Source: Roseomonas aeriglobus (GTDB taxonomy: Bacteria > Pseudomonadota > Alphaproteobacteria > Sphingomonadales > Sphingomonadaceae). Taken from it: a DNA stretch of 64,000 bases. The translations under genes were made by a program, and so were the position numbers. Location of the stretch: assembly GCA_016937575.1 (NCBI GenBank), contig JAFHKN010000002.1, forward strand, positions 3,159,001-3,223,000. Reading direction: 5' to 3'. This document shows, in pieces, positions 34,086 through 41,575 of this stretch. The notes under the pieces are model-generated. The model worked only from the letters and a program-made list of their open reading frames with translations, did no database searches and was not told the origin of the DNA. Within the stretch, counting starts at the first letter, position 1; every line of letters starts with the position of its first letter.

Positions 34086-34116
34086 CGCGATTTCCTCCCG
34101 GCGCATACGCTGCTGA

Positions 34117-34773
34117 ATGGACCCGGAGACATCTGCGAGACACAGGTCAGGCGGCCTTGAAACGGCGGCGGCGCGGCTCGCACGCCGTCTTCAAGCCAGC
34201 GTTACGGCTCGAGAGGCACGTCAGGCGCATCTCGACGATCTGATCCGTGACGCGGAGACCTGGCTACACCGCCGCGCCGCGTGGAACGATCGGGATAAGG
34301 CGCTCTATCGGACCGGGGCGGCATTGGAGCCTTATGGCGGACACCGTCTCGACGACATCAAGCTGGGCGGTCTCGACGCGCTCGGCAGCCAGGGTGTGTT
34401 GCTTCTTGCGCAGACCGCCCTGCAGTATCCTGACCAGCCGCTCAGCCAGCTGATCGCGATCCTGTTCGAGTCCTCGCATGGCCCGTCGATCGCCGAGTGG
34501 GGCCGCTGGTCGCGCCTACACTGGCTCGCCGCCCTCCACGCAGAGGAAACCGCGGCGTTCCTGGAGACCGGAGCCGGCCGCGATCCCAAGGCTGCATGGC
34601 GGCGCAGAACGCCAACGCGGCGGCAGGTATTCCTCGCCGATGAAATGGCGCGGGCGCTTGGCATCGATCTGCCGGCGTTCGCTACCCGCGGCGAGGCGTT
34701 CGACTGGATCCACCGTGGAGGTGGCAATCCCCGCTATTGGGCGCTGCCGGCGCTGCCGGAGGTGCCGTCGTGA
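34117..34773 (+). CDS. protein of unknown function (recombinase-linked unit, gene 1)
   Basis: The 218-residue protein has a basic N-terminus (AAARLARRLQASVTAREARQ), an Asp/Trp-rich middle and a C-terminal ~50-residue helical domain (RRTPTRRQVFLADEMARALG then TRGEAFDWIHRGGGNPRYW). That last domain resembles the small domains in which a T-x-x-Q helix and a GNPR(Y/F)W end are conserved in alphaproteobacterial proteins of unknown function. The next gene starts by overlapping its stop (GTGA at 34770). Motif site 2 lies just upstream. No function can be assigned. Confidence 0.68.
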   Translation: MDPETSARHRSGGLETAAARLARRLQASVTAREARQAHLDDLIRDAETWLHRRAAWNDRDKALYRTGAALEPYGGHRLDDIKLGGLDALGSQGVLLLAQTALQYPDQPLSQLIAILFESSHGPSIAEWGRWSRLHWLAALHAEETAAFLETGAGRDPKAAWRRRTPTRRQVFLADEMARALGIDLPAFATRGEAFDWIHRGGGNPRYWALPALPEVPS

Positions 34774-35033
34774 CCGCCCGGATCGAGCCTGGCCCAGACG
34801 AGAAGGCCCTCGATGACATCGCGGCGCTGGCTGATCGTCTGAATGGCGCGATTCGAAAGCACGAAGCTCTAGTCGCAAAGTTCGATGACCTTGCCAGCGG
34901 CAGGCGCCCAAACGCGCCTGCTCTCAAAAAGATCGCCGCCGCAATCGCCGACGTCGACCGGCAGATTCACACCCTGTTCTCAGCGATCGACGACATCGCT
35001 GATGCCATCGCCCCGTCCGACCCACGTTCCTGA
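34770..35033 (+). CDS. small helical protein of unknown function (gene 2)
   Basis: The 87-residue product starts at a GTG overlapping the previous stop (GTGA). It is almost all helix, with heptad-like spacing (ALDDIAALADRLNGAIRKHE, then LKKIAAAIADVDRQIHTLFS), so a short coiled coil is likely. The reading frame extends further upstream, but the overlap marks the probable start. It is followed after 16 bases by gene 3. Confidence 0.65.
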   Translation: MTARIEPGPDEKALDDIAALADRLNGAIRKHEALVAKFDDLASGRRPNAPALKKIAAAIADVDRQIHTLFSAIDDIADAIAPSDPRS

Positions 35034-35049
35034 CCAAAGGAGAAGACCG

Positions 35050-36513
35050 ATGACGAAGAAGATCGACGAAAAGCAACGGAAAAACAAAGGAAAGAACAAA
35101 CTTAGGCCGTCGCAATCGGCCGGAGCGGTGCTGGCGCCCAGCGGCATTAGGGTCAATCCGCTCGACACGTTCATGAAGCACGTCGAAGCCGCGATCGACG
35201 AGCACAACGGTCCCAACATCTGCTGGTACTGGCTGGAGACTCTGGCGCGCGACTTCGACACCATCATCCATGATGTTGGCGATGGCCAGCTGCGCTTTGA
35301 CGGCATCCTGCGGGACACCGCGCATACCGACTGGTCGGAGGATGGATTGGCACGCCTGTGTGATATGGTCGCGATCCCTGCGATCGGGCTCGACGCCAGC
35401 GCTGCGCACGGTCCGGATGCGAATGAGATGGCCGCGTCATGGGCAATCATCCGTAAAGAGCATCCCCGTGCTGCCGAAGCACTGATGAGCGGCCGTCTGG
35501 GGACCGGCATCCGCATGGTGCTGGCCGAGGATTCTCAAGCAACCGCCGATCTGGCGAACGTCGTCGCGTTTCACGCCCTCGACAGCGCGCACCTCGCAGC
35601 GTTGGATGCCAGGGATCGCCTGCGCGATCCGCTGCAACTCGAAGTCGGGGACCTTTCGTCGAACAAAGTTCCTCGCAACGGCGCGCTTGCCAAACAGCTC
35701 GAGCAGGCATGGGACGATGCCACCTATGCCCGCCGGATCTTCCAGCTGTCGGGCAAGCGGGCCGACGCGACCGATACGGCGTGGGTCGAGGCCTTGGGGC
35801 TGCATGGCCGCGCTTTCGAGCTGCGGCTGGGACTCGACGCAAGCGATGAGGATCTTCTCGGCCTGCTCGCCATCCTCCTTGAAGAAGGCGAAGCGGCGAC
35901 CGCTCATTTGCCCCAGCTGCTCGAACGCCATCGCACCAAGCAGTGGAGCCTGCAGGAGGTTCACCGCTGGCTGAAGACCCCGGCCATCCCGCTGCTGTGG
36001 AACAGCGTGGTGCGCGCGGCGCACGTTCACTCGGCGGTCCGCCACCAGGATATCGGGGATAGCACCTCGGGCGGGAGCAAGCGCGACGACGTGGTCTCCT
36101 ATTTCAGCTGGGCCGAACAGATCGTCGTGGACACCAATCGGGGCTTTCCCCCGGCGGATCTGCTCCCGAGGAGCTTCACGCTGCCCGCCGAGCTGCCGCG
36201 CTTGCTGTGTCACCGACTGCGGATCGACGTGGTGCAGGACGAGGACGCGATCCCGCGCAAGTATGTGGCTGCGGCGGCCCGTGAGCGCGCACGCGGCAAT
36301 ACCGATCCGTGCTGGCAGGAGCCGTACACTTTCGGGAAGGTCATCGAGGGCCTGGTCCATGAGGACAAAAACCACGGCTCGCGGTTCCTGGTGGAAGCGT
36401 CGAAGGAGGGGAATGCAATCTTCGAAAAGGCGGCGAAGAATGCCAGCTGCCAGAAGAACCGCCGAATCCTCATAGAAGCGCAGGGTCGGCTGTGGTTCCG
36501 GCTGAGGCTGTGA
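35050..36513 (+). CDS. protein of unknown function, 487 residues (gene 3)
   Basis: AAAGGAGAAG precedes the ATG at 35050. The N-terminus is very basic (MTKKIDEKQRKNKGKNKLRP), perhaps for nucleic-acid binding. The rest is a soluble, mostly helical protein with conserved-looking blocks such as NICWYWLETLARDFDTIIHD and LPLLW-type turns. No nuclease, ATPase, helicase or HTH motif is evident. It is the largest member of a tight three-gene unit next to a large serine recombinase, which suggests element cargo. The open frame reaches back to 34885, but that upstream part has no natural start. Confidence 0.68.
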   Translation: MTKKIDEKQRKNKGKNKLRPSQSAGAVLAPSGIRVNPLDTFMKHVEAAIDEHNGPNICWYWLETLARDFDTIIHDVGDGQLRFDGILRDTAHTDWSEDGLARLCDMVAIPAIGLDASAAHGPDANEMAASWAIIRKEHPRAAEALMSGRLGTGIRMVLAEDSQATADLANVVAFHALDSAHLAALDARDRLRDPLQLEVGDLSSNKVPRNGALAKQLEQAWDDATYARRIFQLSGKRADATDTAWVEALGLHGRAFELRLGLDASDEDLLGLLAILLEEGEAATAHLPQLLERHRTKQWSLQEVHRWLKTPAIPLLWNSVVRAAHVHSAVRHQDIGDSTSGGSKRDDVVSYFSWAEQIVVDTNRGFPPADLLPRSFTLPAELPRLLCHRLRIDVVQDEDAIPRKYVAAAARERARGNTDPCWQEPYTFGKVIEGLVHEDKNHGSRFLVEASKEGNAIFEKAAKNASCQKNRRILIEAQGRLWFRLRL

Positions 36514-36514
36514 T

Positions 36515-36529
36515 TTCCTATCCTCCAAT
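36515..36529 (+). promoter_or_regulatory. shared 15-bp motif TTNCTATCCTCCAAT (site 3)
   Basis: It stands directly after the stop of gene 3 and 31 bases before the small ORF at 36560. It is the third copy of the motif also at 12743 and 34071. Confidence 0.4.
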
Positions 36530-36559
36530 GCCGCCGATCCGGTTCGCCATTGTCACGTC

Positions 36560-36724
36560 ATGGCGACCGGACGCGACATTCCCGAAGCAAAACGAGCGCC
36601 GGCCCGGCGAGTTCTTGCCTTGACGAACGCGCCCGACGTCTTCCCCGTGCTACCCGACGAGGCGGCCCTGATCCTGCTGCACCTCGGCCCGGACCTGACG
36701 TTGATCCTGAAGGGCAATCGATAG
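36560..36724 (+). CDS. small ORF upstream of the serine recombinase
   Basis: A 54-residue frame (starts MATGRDIPEAKRAPARRVLA, ends LTLILKGNR) lies between gene 3 and the recombinase, with motif site 3 upstream. The first half is basic, the second hydrophobic (DEAALILLHLGPDLTLILKG). There is no strong ribosome site. It resembles the short leader ORFs sometimes found before large serine recombinases, but no family is recognised. Confidence 0.4.
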   Translation: MATGRDIPEAKRAPARRVLALTNAPDVFPVLPDEAALILLHLGPDLTLILKGNR

Positions 36725-36783
36725 GCGCTGGTCAGGTTGACGGCGATCGACGATCGTCGCCATGGCAGAAAGGAAAACAGCCC

Positions 36784-38439
36784 ATGAAACCCGCGCTCCG
36801 CGCCTATGGCTACGTCCGTGTCAGCGTCGATGAAGAGGGCGGCCAGAATGCCAGTATCGCCGCCCAAAGTGCCGCGATCCGCGCGCACGCCGAGCGTGAA
36901 GGCATCGAACTTGTCGCGATCTTCGAGGAACTGAACGTCTCGGGCCGCAAGCTCCAGCGCAAGCAGTTCGACCGGATGATCGCGCAGGCGACGGCGCCAG
37001 ATCGACCCGTACAGATGGTGATCGTCTATGCGCTCAGCCGCTTTGCCAGGCGGCTGCTGACCCAGGTCGTGTCCGAGCACAAGCTGGCCGAGGCCGGTGT
37101 CAGTCTCCTCAGTCTGACCGAGAACTTTGGCAACGATTCGAACGGCAAGATGGTGCGATCGATGTTCGCCGTCATGAACGAGAAATACGCGCACGATGCG
37201 TCGGTCTTCACCACGCGGGATCGCCGCGGCAACGCGATCAGCGGCTATTGGAACGGCGGACCGGTTCCCTACGGATATGAATCGCGTGCGGTCGGCACGT
37301 TCGATCGCAAGGAGCGCAAGAAGCTCTTCATCCGCGAAAATGAAGCTCGCGTTGTCCGACTGATCTTCGATCTCGCCCATCAGGGTCTACATGGGCAGCC
37401 GATGGGTACGCGCGCGATTGCCGCCCATCTGAACGAGAACGGCTACACCATGCGTGGCCGGCCTTTCCACAACAGCAACATCGATGGAATCCTGAAGCGC
37501 GCTCATTATACCGGCGCCTATCTCCATCGCCCGGCCAATGCCCAGGCTTTGCCTACCGGCGACAGCGACCCTGTGCTGGTATCGTGCCCGCAGATCATCG
37601 AGCCGGACCTAATGGCGCAGGTCGCGGCCATTCGCGCCAAGTCGGCACCGCGTGTCCGTGCGCCGCGCACGACCAACTCGCCAGTCCTGTTGGGCGGTGT
37701 CGCGACCTGCGGTCATCCCGGCTGCGGTGCGGGTCTCGTCATTCGCAGCGGTAAGGCCGGTGCGTATCGCTATTACACCTGCAATGCCAAGGCGACCGCT
37801 GGCGCCAAAAGGTGTGCCAGCAAGCCCATCCGCGAGGAGGCGCTCGACCAGATCGTCCTCGATGGGCTGCTAAAGCGCGTGCTGGCGCCCGCGCGCCTTC
37901 GCGTTCTGCTGGCCGACGTGCTCGACCGGTCGAATGAAGCCGAAGAACGGCGCCGCGCGGATCACGATCGGGTGCGGCGTGAGCGTATCGCGGCAGAGGC
38001 TCGACTCAGCCGCTTGCTCGACCTCGTCGCCGAGGAGATCATGAGCCCGCGCGAGCCTGTGTTCGCTGCCAAGCTGGCCGAGGCTCGAGCATCGATCGCC
38101 GCGCTGTCCGAAACAGAGCGTAGCCTCGCGAAGCAGATCGGTCACAAAGCAGGGCGGATCGACGACGCCGCAATCAAGAAATTCGGTGAGCGCCTTCGCG
38201 CCGAAATCACCGGCGCCAATACCGAACTGCGGCGCGCTTACCTCAAGATCTTCGTGTCGGGAGTCGTCGTCAATGATAACGAGATCATCGTAGCCGGGTC
38301 CAGGGCTGCGCTCGAAGCCGGTGCCCATAAGGGCCAAACCGGCTCGCTCACGTCGGTGCCCAGTTTTGACCGGGAATGGTGCCCCGTGCACCACCCTATA
38401 GGGCACTCGGATTGCTGGGAGATTTTAGTTCAATTATGA
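36784..38439 (+). CDS. large serine recombinase
   Basis: The 551-residue site-specific recombinase has an N-terminal resolvase domain (YGYVRVSVDEEG, catalytic Ser14; YALSRFARRLL with conserved Arg residues). It continues with a Recombinase domain (~165-275: YWNGGPVPYGYESRA, RAIAAHLNENGYTMRG), a zinc ribbon (CGHPGCGAG, then YYTCNAKATAGAKRC) and a coiled coil (~390-450). These enzymes integrate and excise phages or mobile islands at short att sites. The ATG at 36784 begins the domain; the frame is open further upstream. The C-terminal ~25 residues look unusual and run to 34 bases before the IS nest. It may have moved the 12.3-38.4 kb segment, or a smaller cargo. Confidence 0.93.
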   Translation: MKPALRAYGYVRVSVDEEGGQNASIAAQSAAIRAHAEREGIELVAIFEELNVSGRKLQRKQFDRMIAQATAPDRPVQMVIVYALSRFARRLLTQVVSEHKLAEAGVSLLSLTENFGNDSNGKMVRSMFAVMNEKYAHDASVFTTRDRRGNAISGYWNGGPVPYGYESRAVGTFDRKERKKLFIRENEARVVRLIFDLAHQGLHGQPMGTRAIAAHLNENGYTMRGRPFHNSNIDGILKRAHYTGAYLHRPANAQALPTGDSDPVLVSCPQIIEPDLMAQVAAIRAKSAPRVRAPRTTNSPVLLGGVATCGHPGCGAGLVIRSGKAGAYRYYTCNAKATAGAKRCASKPIREEALDQIVLDGLLKRVLAPARLRVLLADVLDRSNEAEERRRADHDRVRRERIAAEARLSRLLDLVAEEIMSPREPVFAAKLAEARASIAALSETERSLAKQIGHKAGRIDDAAIKKFGERLRAEITGANTELRRAYLKIFVSGVVVNDNEIIVAGSRAALEAGAHKGQTGSLTSVPSFDREWCPVHHPIGHSDCWEILVQL

Positions 38440-38854
38440 CGCACTCTATCTCCGACTTGACGTGCTCCCCTGAAACTCCGCCAGTCTTGACGTGCTCCCC
38501 GTTTTCAGGCCGCTGATAGGTTAGCTTCGGTGTCCTCGTGCCCGTGGCGCGGGCGGTTGGTAAACTCGGCGGGTGCCATGCCGCCGAGGCTGCTGTGCGG
38601 ACGCACGGTGTTGTAGTCCGTCCGCCATGCCTCGATGATCCGTCTCGCCGCAGCCAGCGAGGGGAACAGGTGCTCGTTCAGGCATTCGTCGCGCAAGCGA
38701 CCATTGAACGATTCCACAAAGCCGTTCTGCTGCGGCTTGCCCGGGGCGATGTAATGCCACTCGACGCCCGTGTCCTGGCACCAGGCCAAAACGGCATGAC
38801 TGGTCAGTTCGGTTCCGTAGCACATTGGGAAGCGCTGGTTCGGGAGCCGCTATG

Positions 38855-38960
38855 GCCCTGATGAAGACAAGGCCGCGTAGCGGCCGCAGACTTCATCAGG
38901 GCAAGCCATGGCCGGTCAGCAGGTATCTAAAGTGAGGTTGTCGAGACAACACTTTGGAGG
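38855..38960 (+). ncRNA. candidate bridge RNA region in the IS110 left end
   Basis: Two stem-loops precede the transposase. GCCCTGATGAAG (38855-38866) pairs perfectly with CTTCATCAGGGC (38891-38902) and encloses GGCCGC-GTA-GCGGCC (38871-38885). AAAGTG..TTGT (38929-38941) pairs with ACAACACTTT (38946-38955), next to the GGAGG ribosome site. IS110-group elements are known to make a structured bridge RNA from the left end, between the element end and the transposase. The location fits. Guide loops matching GT-containing donor and target have not been worked out. Confidence 0.45.
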
Positions 38961-38970
38961 CCGACCGACC

Positions 38971-40242
38971 ATGACCAAGCTCACCTCTACGCCTGCCGGC
39001 GCCGTGCTGGTAGCCATCGACATGTCCAAGAGCCGACAGGAGGTTCTCATCGAGCGACCGGAAGGCGGCCGGCGCCGGCGGATGACCGTCATGGCGACCA
39101 GGCAGGACTATGACGGCTTTGCCGAGCAACTCGCTGCTATCGGGCGCCCTATCATCGTCGGGTTCGAGGCGACGGGTAATTACCATCGTACGCTGGCGCA
39201 CCGGCTGCTGACGGCAGGGTTCGAGCTGCGCCTCATCTCGTCGGTCGCGCTCGCCAGAACGCGCGAGGCGCTGCACAACGGCTGGGACAAGAACGACTCC
39301 AAGGACGCGCAGGTCATCCTGCACATGCTGCGGATCGGTGCGACGCAGCGCTACGTCGACCCGCTGGTGGCCGGAATCAACGACCTGCAGGAGCTCTCGA
39401 AGACTCACGAGACGATCTCAAGGATGAAGACGCAGACCTGGCATCGGATCCTGACCCACTACCTGCCGCTGTACTTCCCCGAGATCGCCCGCTTCGCAGG
39501 CAACAGCCGGTCCGACTGGTTCCTGGCGCTCATCGAGCGGTTTCCGACGCCGGCCACCATCACGGCGCTGGACCGCGAGGCGTTCTCGGCCGCGGCATGG
39601 CCGCTCATCGGCCGCAAGGTCTCCAAGGCACGCCTCATCAACGACATCTACGAGACGGCGTCCGCCTCGACGGCACTGCCGGTGCCGGAGAACTCAGCCG
39701 CCATCACCATGTTCCGCATGGTCATCGCGCAGGGCCGCAGCCTCATCCACCAGCGAGACGAGATCGAGCGGCTGGCCCATGCGCGGCTCGCCGATGACGT
39801 CGACTACCAGCTGCTGCGCAACATTCCGGGCATCGGTCCGATCAACGCGCTGACCATCCTGGCCGAGGCCGGTGATCTGCGGCGCTTCAACCATCATCGT
39901 CAGTTCCTGAAGTTCTGCGGTCTCGATCTCGCAACGTGTCAGTCAGGCACGTTCCGTGGCCGCACGAAGCTGTCCAAGTACGGCAATGCGCGCCTGCGCC
40001 GGACCTTCTGGATGGCTGCCCAGGTCGCCGCGCGTCAGCGCGACAACAGCTTCCGCGACAAGCTCGGACGATATGTCGCCGGGCACGCGGACGATGCCGA
40101 CCGTCGCCGCAAGGCGATGACGGCGCTCACCGCCAAGATGGCGCGCGTGGCTCACGCCGTCATCAAGACGGGGACAGAGTACCGGCCGTTCCTCGAACGG
40201 TCGGATGCCAGGTGGAAGGACCCCTCTCTGCAAGTGCCGTGA
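38971..40242 (+). CDS. IS110-family DEDD transposase/recombinase
   Basis: The 423-residue protein has an N-terminal RuvC-like DEDD domain (AVLVAIDMSKSRQE with Asp17; IVGFEATGNYHRTLAHRL; WDKNDSKDAQVILHML). Its C-terminal Tnp domain includes LLRNIPGIGPINALTILAEA and FLKFCGLDLATCQSGTFRG with the catalytic serine region. TTTGGAGG precedes the ATG at 38971; the longer frame from 38908 includes leader RNA. No frameshift or stop is seen, so it is probably active. It inserted into the IS3 orfB. Confidence 0.93.
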   Translation: MTKLTSTPAGAVLVAIDMSKSRQEVLIERPEGGRRRRMTVMATRQDYDGFAEQLAAIGRPIIVGFEATGNYHRTLAHRLLTAGFELRLISSVALARTREALHNGWDKNDSKDAQVILHMLRIGATQRYVDPLVAGINDLQELSKTHETISRMKTQTWHRILTHYLPLYFPEIARFAGNSRSDWFLALIERFPTPATITALDREAFSAAAWPLIGRKVSKARLINDIYETASASTALPVPENSAAITMFRMVIAQGRSLIHQRDEIERLAHARLADDVDYQLLRNIPGIGPINALTILAEAGDLRRFNHHRQFLKFCGLDLATCQSGTFRGRTKLSKYGNARLRRTFWMAAQVAARQRDNSFRDKLGRYVAGHADDADRRRKAMTALTAKMARVAHAVIKTGTEYRPFLERSDARWKDPSLQVP

Positions 40243-41026
40243 GGGCGCTCGTCGAGCGACCCTGTAGATAATGTTCGGGCCTTCCACCTGGGTGCGTATC
40301 TCGTTTTAAGGATGGTGAGGACCACGGCCGCCTCGGCGCTGCTGGATCCTGTGTTTGCTATGGCAGGGAGCGATCCCGTTGACGGTGGGAGCCATCTGGC
40401 TCAGATTGCATGCCGCGCCGACGGTTGTCGGCGCATGGATATCTGCTGGCCAAAACCCGCCGCTGCTTCCCGACATAGGACGTTGTCGCTGACCACCATG
40501 CACGGCAGCCCGCGTCGCTCGGCAATGGCGGCGAGCTCGCGGACGACACGCCGACCTGACAACGAGGTGTCGACGATACACGCGAGGCACTCCCGGCTGT
40601 AATCGTCGATGACGTTGAGCATGCGGAACCGCCGGCCGCAGGCCAGTGCATCCGACACGAAGTCGAGAGACCAGCGCTGGTTGGGACCCTGCGGGATCGC
40701 CATCGGCGCCCGCGTGCCCAGCGCCCGTTTCCGGCCGCCACGCTTGCGCACCGTCAGCCGCTCCTCGCGATACAGCCGGTACACCTTCTTCAGGTTCATG
40801 CCCTTGCCTTCGCGCCTGAGCAGGACTGCCAACCGGCGATAGCCGAACCGGCGACGCTCGTTGGCAAGCTCGCGCATCCGCTCGCGGACAGCATCATCCT
40901 TTCCGCGAAGCGGCTCATATTGTCACGCCGACCGGTTGACCCCGACCAGCCTGCAGGCGCGACGCTCGGAGAAGCCGTGGTCGGTCATCAGCTTCTCCAC
41001 CGCAGCGTAGCGATCCACAGACCGGG

Positions 41027-41290
41027 TCAGTTTTTTCCCAGCAGATCCTTCAGCGCCGACACGTCCAGCATCGACTCCGCCAGCAGCTTCTTCAGCCGCC
41101 GGTTCTCATCCTCCAGAGTGCGCAACCGCGCCGCTTCCGACACGGTCATACCACCGTATTTCGCCTTCCAGTTGTAGAAGGTCACATCGCTGATGCCATG
41201 CTTTCGGCACAGCTCGGCGGTCTTCACGCCAGCCTCGTGCTCACGCAGCACGCCTATGATCTGATCCTCGGTAAAACGGCCTCGCCGCAT
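41027..41290 (-). CDS. IS3-family transposase OrfA
   Basis: The 87-residue HTH protein (MRRGRFTEDQIIGVLREHEA, CRKHGISDVTFYNWKAKYGG, then a leucine-zipper LRTLEDENRRLKKLLAE, ending LLGKN) is the OrfA half of an IS3 element of the IS407/IS51-like type. It is intact, but its OrfB partner is broken. Confidence 0.9.
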   Translation of the reverse strand: MRRGRFTEDQIIGVLREHEAGVKTAELCRKHGISDVTFYNWKAKYGGMTVSEAARLRTLEDENRRLKKLLAESMLDVSALKDLLGKN

Positions 41291-41349
41291 CGCTCGTCTC
41301 CATCTGACGAGCTAACTTATCGATGGCATGATTTCCGGGGAGCACGTCA

Positions 41350-41521
41350 CCCCGACCTCAATCCCATCGAGCAGGTCTTCGCCAAACTCAAAACGCTGCT
41401 CCGCAAGGCCGACACCAGATCGGTCGAGGCAACACGGAGGCAGATTGGTTCACTACTCGAGGCCTTCCCACCTCACCAATGCACCAACTACCTCCGCAAC
41501 AGCGGATACGATTCAGCTTAG
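41350..41521 (+). pseudogene. IS630-family transposase, C-terminal remnant
   Basis: The reading frame gives PDLNPIEQVFAKLKTLLRKA, then TRSVEATRRQIGSLLEAFPP and a terminal YLRNSGYDSA. This is the last ~57 residues of an IS630/Tc1-type DDE transposase, including its final acidic residue. The IS3 end abuts it at 41349; the rest of the IS630 gene is not on the other side at 38400-38457, so a deletion occurred. Confidence 0.8.
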
Positions 41522-41575
41522 ACGAATCAAACTCTAGGAGAGGAGCGATATCCGCAGAACTTTGGTCCCGTGGGG

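Larger units (their letters stand above)
38819..40483 (+). mobile_element. IS110-family element inserted in the IS3 transposase, ~1665 bp
   Basis: The host sequence CGGTTCCGTTGTCGCTGACC is split so that GT occurs on both sides (38817-38818 and 40482-40483). The element therefore begins at 38819 and carries a 2-bp GT core, as expected for the IS110 family, which lacks terminal inverted repeats and target duplications. It holds one DEDD transposase (38971-40242), a 152-base left end with strong hairpins, and a 241-base right end. Confidence 0.88.
38505..41026 (-). pseudogene. IS3-family transposase OrfB, split by IS110 and carrying a nonsense codon
   Basis: The 5' portion (40484-41026) includes RRFGYRRLAVLLRREGKGMN, RWSLDFVSDALACGRRFRML and DDYSRECLACIVDTSLSGRR and stops at VVSDN. 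The 3' portion (38505-38818) continues [20 protein letters not shown] and ends with the Glu of [17 protein letters not shown]. Joining them across the IS110 element restores the rve integrase core. A TGA at 40923-40925 replaces the Trp codon usual in RSAWQYEP, so OrfB was probably already broken. The A6 run at the OrfA end (41032-41037) is the usual -1 frameshift site. Confidence 0.88.
38458..41349 (-). mobile_element. IS3-family element, interrupted by an IS110-family element
   Basis: The right end reads TTTCCGGGGAGCACGTCA (ending 41349). Its complement, TGACGTGCTCCCC, recurs at the left at 38458-38470 and again at 38488-38500. The outer left copy continues TGAAA against GGAAA on the right, so 38458 is the probable end. 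OrfA and OrfB of an IS3-type element lie inside. No target duplication is visible, so a flank has been lost. The element is dead (insertion plus a nonsense codon). Confidence 0.8.

Noticed and set aside
12746..36529. CTATCCTCCAAT copies as attL/attR of the serine recombinase
   Set aside because: Three copies rather than two, the recombinase lies outside the pair, and each copy has a promoter-like distance to a start codon. A regulatory motif explains them better.
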